Assembly: GCF_014203395.1 (NCBI RefSeq)
Contig: NZ_JACHIW010000002.1
Location: 1,116,001-1,180,000 of the forward strand
From: Saccharopolyspora phatthalungensis
GTDB taxonomy: Bacteria; Actinomycetota; Actinomycetes; Mycobacteriales; Pseudonocardiaceae
Reading direction: 5' to 3'
Length of the DNA: 64,000 bases
Every line of letters begins with the position of its first letter. Position 1 is the stretch's first letter. Below the pieces are notes generated by a model, which was given only the letters and a program-made list of their open reading frames with translations, did not search any database and was not told the origin of the DNA. The translations under genes were made by a program, and so were the position numbers. Below are positions 1 through 7,700 of this stretch, piece by piece.

Positions 1-792
1 GTCCCGGAACAGCCCGAAGAGCACTTCGAGCGCCGGTTCGGCGATCTCACGTGCTTCCTTGTCGGTGTCGGCGACGAAGACGTTGCGCATCAGGCCGAAG
101 TCGTCGGCGCCCGGTTTATGCCCGGCCTTGTCGGCCGCCCGGCGGTAGAGATCGAAGGCCTCCTTCGTCTTCTCCACGGTCTGGAAAGCGGACGTGCACT
201 TGTAGCCCTGGGTGCCGCACAACTCGATGGTACTCGGGCTGAGGGTGAGCAGCCAGACCGGCGGGTTGGGCTGCTGGAGCGGCCGGGGCCAGATCGTGAC
301 GCCGTCGTAGTTGAAGTGCTCGCCGTGGTGGCTGAACACCGGTTGCCGCCATGCCTTGTGCATGAGCTCGATGCCTTCTTGGAAGTACCCGCGCGTGGTC
401 GGCATCGAAACGCCTTCCTTGACGAACTCCTGCTCGTCGACGCCACGGCCTAGGCCGACTTCGAGCCGCCCATCGGTGAGGTAATCGAGCATGGCGATTT
501 CCTCGGCGAGGCGGCGCGGATTGTGAAACGGGATGATGTTGCCCATGACGCCGAGGCGCATCCGGCTGGTGCGCTTGGCAAGCGCGGCAACCAGGAGATT
601 CGGCGAGGGGCTGACGTTGTAGGCGGTGAAGTGGTGTTCGCTGAAGAACAGCCCGTCGTAACCCAGCTCTTCGAGCTTGAGCCAGGAGTCGAAGTGCCAG
701 TCGTAGAGTTCTTGAGCCTTGGCGGGGTCGAAGGCTTCGGGATCGGCACCGTAGGGATAGTTGAAGATGTCGAAAACCCAGGACTTGACCAT
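1..792 (-). CDS. LLM-class flavin-dependent oxidoreductase, C-terminus cut by window edge
   Basis: The minus-strand frame reads MVKSWVFDIFNYPYG and continues open to base 1, so 264 residues are visible and the C-terminus lies outside the window. It has the bacterial luciferase-like TIM-barrel pattern: FSEHHF near residue 50, then a run giving LGVMGN, and GRLEVGLGRG near residues 107-116. This family uses FMNH2 or F420H2 to oxidise small organic substrates in the cytosol; the substrate cannot be told from sequence. The start is supported by an AGGAGG-like site (about 799-806) 7-12 bases upstream. A 257-bp gap separates it from the lexA-like gene, so it probably has its own promoter. Family assignment is firm, function is generic. 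Confidence 0.88.
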   Translation of the reverse strand, partial: MVKSWVFDIFNYPYGADPEAFDPAKAQELYDWHFDSWLKLEELGYDGLFFSEHHFTAYNVSPSPNLLVAALAKRTSRMRLGVMGNIIPFHNPRRLAEEIAMLDYLTDGRLEVGLGRGVDEQEFVKEGVSMPTTRGYFQEGIELMHKAWRQPVFSHHGEHFNYDGVTIWPRPLQQPNPPVWLLTLSPSTIELCGTQGYKCTSAFQTVEKTKEAFDLYRRAADKAGHKPGADDFGLMRNVFVADTDKEAREIAEPALEVLFGLFRD

Positions 793-1049
793 GTCTTAGC
801 TCCTCCTAGGAGTTGATCTTCCGCAGGGCGATCCTACGCCCGGTGATCTCCTCGACGCGATCAAGGAAGCACGCGGTTCGTCCCGGGCGCCGATCGACGG
901 GGGCATGATGAGCTCTACCAACGAAATACGGGAGTGCCGGTTCACCCAGATTGGCGATTTACGCTCGGCCCGCCAGCCGAGTACTGGCACCCCGAATGCT
1001 GGTCCGGTTGCGAAAGTCCCGGCGGGCCTTCGGCGGGTGTACCGGGGCT

Positions 1050-1775
1050 TCAGACGCTTCGCAGTACCGAGACGACCTTGCCCAGCACAACGGCCGTATC
1101 GCCGTCGAGGACCTCGTAATCCGGGTTGCGCGGCTCCAGGTAGACGTGGCCGTTGCGGCGACGGAACACCTTGACGGTCGCCTCCCCGTCGATCATCGCG
1201 GCGACGATCTGTCCCGAATGTGCCTCGGATTGCTGTCGCACCACAACGATATCGCCGTCGCAGATGGCGGCGTCGATCATCGAGTCACCACGCACCCGAA
1301 GACCGAAAACGCGACCTCGCCCGGTAAGTTCGCGGGGCAACGTCAGCATGTCATCGACGTGCTCTTCTGCCGAGATCGGGCTTCCCGCGGCGATATCGCC
1401 GACCACGGGCACGGGCACCGAGTCATCGCCAGACTCCCGCGCCGAGGGCGGTTGCAGGAAGACGCGCACGTCGATCGGTCGCGACATCGTAGTACTACGC
1501 CGCAGGAAACCCTTCTCCTCCAAACTCGTCAGGTGCTTCGACACCGACGACGATGACCGCAGGCCGACAGCATCTCCGATCTGCCGCGTGCTCGGCGAAT
1601 ACCCGTACCTGACCACCCAATCGCGGATCGCGGCCAGGATTCGCTGCTGGCGCAGCGGCAAGGTCGAGGTGTCCAAGTGCTCGAACTGATCAAGATCGTC
1701 ATAGGCGCCCACCCCTGGAATGGTAGAGGTAGACGCTGGCCACTGAGCCACCGGCCCGCACCGTCGATGCGTCAT
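1050..1775 (-). CDS. lexA: LexA-type SOS repressor / S24 autopeptidase
   Basis: A two-domain LexA. The N-terminal winged helix (about residues 38-104) includes the run STRQIGDAVGLRSSSSVSKH. The S24 peptidase domain follows (about 120-241). The Ala-Gly self-cleavage site is visible (GDIAAGSP, A130-G131), with catalytic Ser165 (RGDSM) and Lys202 (EATVK). LexA represses DNA-damage genes and cleaves itself when RecA is activated. The ATG overlaps the stop of the upstream giant gene as ATGA, with GGGGAA 9 bases upstream. An internal GTG at 1712 would give a more usual N-terminus (GAYDDLDQ) and is a real alternative start. No clear actinobacterial SOS box was seen just upstream. The recognition helix differs from the common LexA consensus, so this may be a second LexA-like paralogue and not the housekeeping copy. 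Confidence 0.88.
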   Translation of the reverse strand: MTHRRCGPVAQWPASTSTIPGVGAYDDLDQFEHLDTSTLPLRQQRILAAIRDWVVRYGYSPSTRQIGDAVGLRSSSSVSKHLTSLEEKGFLRRSTTMSRPIDVRVFLQPPSARESGDDSVPVPVVGDIAAGSPISAEEHVDDMLTLPRELTGRGRVFGLRVRGDSMIDAAICDGDIVVVRQQSEAHSGQIVAAMIDGEATVKVFRRRNGHVYLEPRNPDYEVLDGDTAVVLGKVVSVLRSV

Positions 1776-4700
1776 TCGGCGGTTCCCCGGTAGGGCAAGC
1801 CACTGCGTTTTCCAGCTGGGCCGGGTTTTCCAGCCGGACCGGGATTCCCAGCTGGGCTGGGTTTTCCAGCCGGACCGGGATTCCCAGCCGAGCCGGTCTC
1901 ATTCGGCCACGTACGAATAGGCCAAGACCGACGGCGTTGTCCCCCACTCCAGCCGAGAGAAACGCGCCCGGCGCCCTCCGTCGAACGTTTCTCGACAGCC
2001 GCGTCGAGCCGAGATTGCGCATCCGCTCGGTTCATGACACCAGCACCGCTTGCCCCGTCATCATCGCCGACATCCGCCAGCCGATAGAGCCGCTCCAACA
2101 GCTTTCGCCGCTCCCGCTCCATAGCAGCGTCGTCAGCATCCAGGCTGTTTGCCTTGCTGGGCGTTTCCACCGCCGACACCGCACCGCCCGGCTGCGGAAG
2201 GAACCCACCACCGCCCACCTCCGATCTCGCAGCCGCAGTCACATTCATGGTCACGTCCAGGTACCCGCGCAGTCGCTGCCGCAACGCCTCAGCTGCCGCC
2301 CGATCGTCCGGAGCCCGCAATAGCTGATACGCCATAGCCAGCCGAAACGGCTCCGCCGCTCCAACACCCAGCACCTCATCGGCACCAGCGAACAATCCCG
2401 CCACGACATCAGGCCCCTGCCGATCCATCACCTCCCGCAACGCCGCATCAGCCGCACCCAGCAACGCATTTATCTCCTGCAGCGCAACATCACGCCGCGT
2501 CTGCCGCACCATCGCGACAGCAGCGGCAGCGGCCTGCACCTCGTTCCGCAATGCCACTACATCCAAACTCTGGCGGGAATGCTGCTGCGCGACGTCCGAC
2601 CAGTACTCCACCCGTGCACGCAATTCAGGCTCATAAGGCGCCGAGGCATCAACCAGAAGCTGCCGCAGCGAATCCACCGATGCCATCAACTCAGAAACCA
2701 ACTGCTGCCGCTGGGCCGCGGGCGCGAGTTGCGACCGCACCTCGTTACCTATCCGCTCGACCAACGCCCGAGCATCGTTGACTCGCTTGTGCAGGTCCGC
2801 TGGCTCTACGCGATCAAAGCCACCCCGCGCCAACATCGCCGACCACATGGCAACCCGTTGCCGTAACTCGGGCATATAATTCGCCGGCGCATCGGACAGA
2901 ATCCGTCGCAGGGCATCCACCGACATCGTCAAGTCGGCAACCAATCGCGACCGCTCAGCCGCTGTCACCTCCGGCACATCACCCCGGGGCCGTTCTCCGA
3001 ATGCCGGCGAATCAAACTCGGAAGCCGGCTGCGGCGCGGCAGCAGTTTCCTGCTCCGGATCCCCCGATATCGCCCCACTCACACCGCCCTCATCCCTGAT
3101 CTCCCGAAGCCGCGCCGCACCCCATTTCACACCCCTTTGGAACCTGTCCCCCAACGCCACAGCGGTGTAGGGCTCACCCGCGTCACGAGCACGACGCGCC
3201 TCCACCCGCGCCGCCTCCCGCTCCCGCTCATCCAACGCCTGCCGACTCACACCACCCTCATCCCCGATCTCCCGAAGCCGCGCCGCACCCCACCCTTGGC
3301 TCTTCCCGAACTTGTTTCCCAACGTCGCGGCGGTGTAGGGCTCGCCGGCGTCACGAGCACGACGCGCCTCCGCTCGCGCCGCCTCCCGCTCCCGCTCACC
3401 CAAATCCTGCCAACTCACACCGCCCTCATCCCTGATCTCCGCAAGCCGCGCCGCACCCCACCATTGGCTCTTCCCGAACTCGTTTCCCAACGTCGCAGCG
3501 GTGTAGGGCTCACCCGCATCACGAGCACGACGCGCCTCCACCCGCGCCGCCTCCCGCTCCCGCTCACCCAAATCCTGCCAACTCACACCACCCTCATCCC
3601 CGATCTCCCGAAGCCGCGCCGCACCCCATTTCACACCCCTTTGGAACCTGTCCCCCAACGCCACAGCGGTGTACGGCTCACCCGCGTCACGAGCACGACG
3701 CGCCTCCACCCGCGCCGCCTCCCGCTCCCGCTCACCCAACTCCTGCCGACTCGCACCACCCTCATCCGCGATGTCCGCAAGTCGTTGCCGCCCCCAAGTC
3801 TTGCCCTTACCGAACTGCCTCCCCAACGCCGAAGCGGAGTAGGGCTCACCCGCATCACGAGCACGACGCGCCTCCACCCGCGCCGCCTCCCGCACCTGCT
3901 GCTCCTGATCATCCGATTGCTGCTGACTCGCACCGCCCTCGTCCCTGATCTCCCGAAGCCGCGCCGCACCCCAACTTTCACTCCTCCCCAACGCTTCCCC
4001 CAACGCCGAAGCGGAGTAGGGCTCACCCGCGTCACGAGCACGACGCGCCTCCACCCGCGCCGCCTCCCGCGCCGCCTCTTGGTCCTGCCGATCCAAATCC
4101 TGCCGACTCACACCACCCTCATCCCCGATCTCCCGAAGCCGCGCCGCACCCCATTTCAGACCCCTTTGGAACCTGTCCCCCAACGCCACAGCGGTGTAGG
4201 GCTCACCCGCGTCACGAGCACGACGCGCCTCCACCCGCGCCGCCTCCCGCTCTCGCTCAACCAACTCCTGCCGACTCACACCACCCTCATTCCTGATCTC
4301 CGCAAGCCGCGCCGCACCCCACCTTTCACTCCTGCCGAACGCTTCCCCCAACGCCACAGCGGTGTACGGCTCACCTGCATCACGAGCACGACGCGCCGCC
4401 ACCCGCGCCGCCTCCTGCAACAGCTGCACACCTTGAAGTCCTTCGGCCGCTTCACCCGCCTGGTCACTGGGCCACGCAAGCCTGCGCGCAGCCCCCTCTC
4501 CGACCGATGCGTCGGCGCGCCGCCGCTTACGGCGACCGCTTTCAGCAATCGAAGCCGTTCCCGCAACACCGCGAGTAGTGTCCTCAATGGACACCAACGA
4601 TCCCGCCGCACCCGGGCCCGCATACTGCTCACCGCCGGCCCCGAGGTGGAAACCGGCTCCCAGGAACGACACATCCTCCGCCGCCGTCATCTCCAGTCCG

Positions 4701-7700
4701 GTACCCCACCCAACACCGCTGGACCATCCCAAAAGCGCCGACTCAGCGGCACTGCCAACAGCCTGTCTGCTCCCCGCATACTCTTCCGATTGCGGGACAT
4801 CGGTCCCGGGGTCCGGACCCGCCCCAGCGCGGACGGACAACGCCGTCCCCCGCACACCAAGCTTGACGGCCAGGTCCCGGGAAAATCGCAACGCCTGATC
4901 ATGGCCATTCGCAGCAACCCTCGCCGCGACCAGGGCCACCACATCATCCAGCGAAACAACAGTGTTCCCGCGCGCCAGTTGCACCACATCATGCGTGCCC
5001 TGCACGATCCGCACCGCCGGGTCACGAGGGCCGCCCACCGCCTTGGCTCGCTCGACCTCGCTACGAAGATGCGAGTCCGTCCACTCCGCCACCCTCGCCG
5101 GTGTCGGCCTTTCCCGCGCCGGCAGGCCCGTCTCGGCAAGGGCGAAAGATCGCTCGACAACGTTGGGTTCCACCTGCCGCGGCATCGTCTCAGCCGCCGC
5201 CATTAAGCCGGACGTTTCGCGAATCGCCGCCTCAAGATGGGCCTGCCGCAGCGTCCCGATGACGGGAGCCGACCCAGCGGCCGACCGTTCACCTCGCACC
5301 CGCTCCACCAACTCCGCGGCCTGCCCCACCCGCCTACGCAAGTTCTCCAACTCCACGCCATTCAGCTCGCCCCGCTCCATCCGCGCCGACCAGTCCGCGA
5401 CCCGCTGACGCAAACCGGGCCGATACGCCTGCGGCGCACCAATCAAGAGGCCGCGCAACGAGCCCATCAATCCCTGCAAGTTCGAAACCAACCGCGACCG
5501 CTCGGCTTCAGCCACATCCGCAGCCGCCGGGACATCACCTTCAGACCGCGACGCCTCCGGAACCTCTTCCCGTTCCTGGCCATCCGCATCCGCTTGACTC
5601 AGGTCCTCCTCACGCGTCCTGAACTCCAGAAGCCGGTCCCTGCCCCACACTGCGCTCCTGCGGAATAGCGTCCCCAACGACTCACCGGTGTGAAGACGAC
5701 CCGCATCACGAGCATGACGCAGCTCCTCCCACACCAACTCCCGCTCCCGCGCAGCCACATCCGCCCGACTCAACCCTTCCTCGCGCGCGCCGATCTCCGC
5801 AAGCCGCTCCGAACCCCACGCCGCGTCCCTGCCGAACACATTCCCCAACGACTCACCGGTGTGCGGCTCACCGGCATCATGAGCCCGACGCACCTCCGCC
5901 AACACCGCCACCAACTCCGCATTCCGCTGCCCCGAAACCACATCCACCCGACTCGCACCCTCCTCCCGCGCCCTGAACTCCGCTAGCCGCTCCGAACCCC
6001 AGGTCGCGCCCTTCCCGAAAGCCCTCCCCAACGACCCACCGGTGTGGGGCTTACCGGCGTCACGAGCCCGACGCAGCTCCGCCCACGCCGCTTCGAACAA
6101 CGCCTCCCGCTCACGCTTGGCCGCATCCGCCCGACTCTGCCCGCCCTCCGCCTTGAACTCCACCAGCCGGTTATTACCCCACGACCTGCTTTTCCCGAAC
6201 TTCTCCGCCAACGATTGGCCGGTGTGGGGCTGCCCCGCCTCTTGTGCGCGACGCAACTCGGCCCACACCTCCGCAAACTTTGCATCCCGCTGCTGCGCAA
6301 CCACCTCCCTCCGACTCGCACCCCCCTCCTGCGCCAGAAACTCCGCAATCCGCTTGTAACCCCACCTCGCCTTCATGCCGAACACCTGCGCCAGCGATTC
6401 ACCGGTGTGGGGATGACCCGCTTCTTGCGCCCGACGCAACTCGTCCCACACGCCCAACTCCTCGTTCCGCTGATAATCATCCGGTCGAGGCGCACGCCGA
6501 CCAGCTGCCCCCGCAGAACCCGGCACGGCACCGCCATCGCCCGGATCACCGACACGACGCCGCTTTCGCCCACTGCTCCCACCTACCGAGGCCGGCCCTG
6601 CCACCCCTCCAGCTGAAGGCTCCGTCCCCTCCGGCCGAGACCCCAACGGCTCAACCGAACCACCCGCCGACTCGGCAGCCATGCCACCAAGCCCTTCGCT
6701 CGCGGCCGCCTGCTCGGCAACCGGATTGCTCGTCCGCGAATCCGGCACGCCGCCAGTGTGGACGGCCGAGTCTGTCCCTCCAGTACCGAGGCCCCACCGA
6801 GGACGCTCGCCGGACACATCCACATCCGCCGCCGAGGCACGCGTGACCGTGGCAGCACCCGCGTCGTCGTCGGCCACATCCCAGCTGGGACCCAGCGAAC
6901 CCTCGTCCTCGATCTGATCAATCGGCACCAAATCCCGCAAGGGCGATGCTGGATCCTCAGCGTGTTCAGCCGACCCTGCACCGGCATCGGCCGCTAGTGC
7001 CGTTACCGTCTCCGCCGGTTGGGCTGACCGACCACCCTCCCGCCTCTTCCACTCCGCAATTCGCTGCCTACCCCACGACTTGCTCTTTCCGAATTTTGCG
7101 CCCAGCGATGCACCGGAGTGCGGTTCACCGGCGTCATGAGCGCGACTCACTTCCGCCCACACCTGCGCTGAGAATGCCTCCCGTTGCCCGGCGACCAACT
7201 GCGCCCGGCTCATATCCGGTTCCCGCCTCCTGAACTCCGCGATCCGCTGCGCAGCCCACCCCCCGCTCTTTTCGAACTTCTTCGCCAACGACCGGGTGGT
7301 GTGGGGTTCACCGGCGTCATGAGCACGACGCAATTCCGCCCACACCGGCTCCAACTCCGCATTCTGTTCCCCCTCCGCTCTCCTGAACTCCGCAAGCCGT
7401 TCCTTACCCCACCAATTGCTCTTGCCGAACTTCTTCGCCAACGTCCCACCGGTGTAGGGCTGACCCGCATCACGAGCACGACGCACCTCCGCCCACACCG
7501 GCTCCAACTCCGCATCCCGCTGCTCCGTAATAAACTGTGTCCGGGTCTTACCGCCCTCCCTCCTCCTGAACTCCGCAAGCCGGGACCGACCCCACGCCGC
7601 GGTCCGGCCGAACTTCGCGCCCAACGTCTCACCGGTGTGGGTTTGGCCCGCGTCACGAGCGCGACGCACTTCGGCCCAGACGTCCTCGTACAACATCACC

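Noticed and set aside
1776..2022. SOS box upstream of the LexA-type gene
   Set aside because: CGAACGTTTCTCG near 1980 recalls the GAAC-N4-GTTC pattern but lacks the second half-site.
3137..5206. Long plus-strand open frame (689 codons) opposite the repeat block of giant 1
   Set aside because: It is antisense to the repeats. Its Arg/Pro/Thr/Leu-rich product mirrors the 168-bp period and has no RBS or family match.
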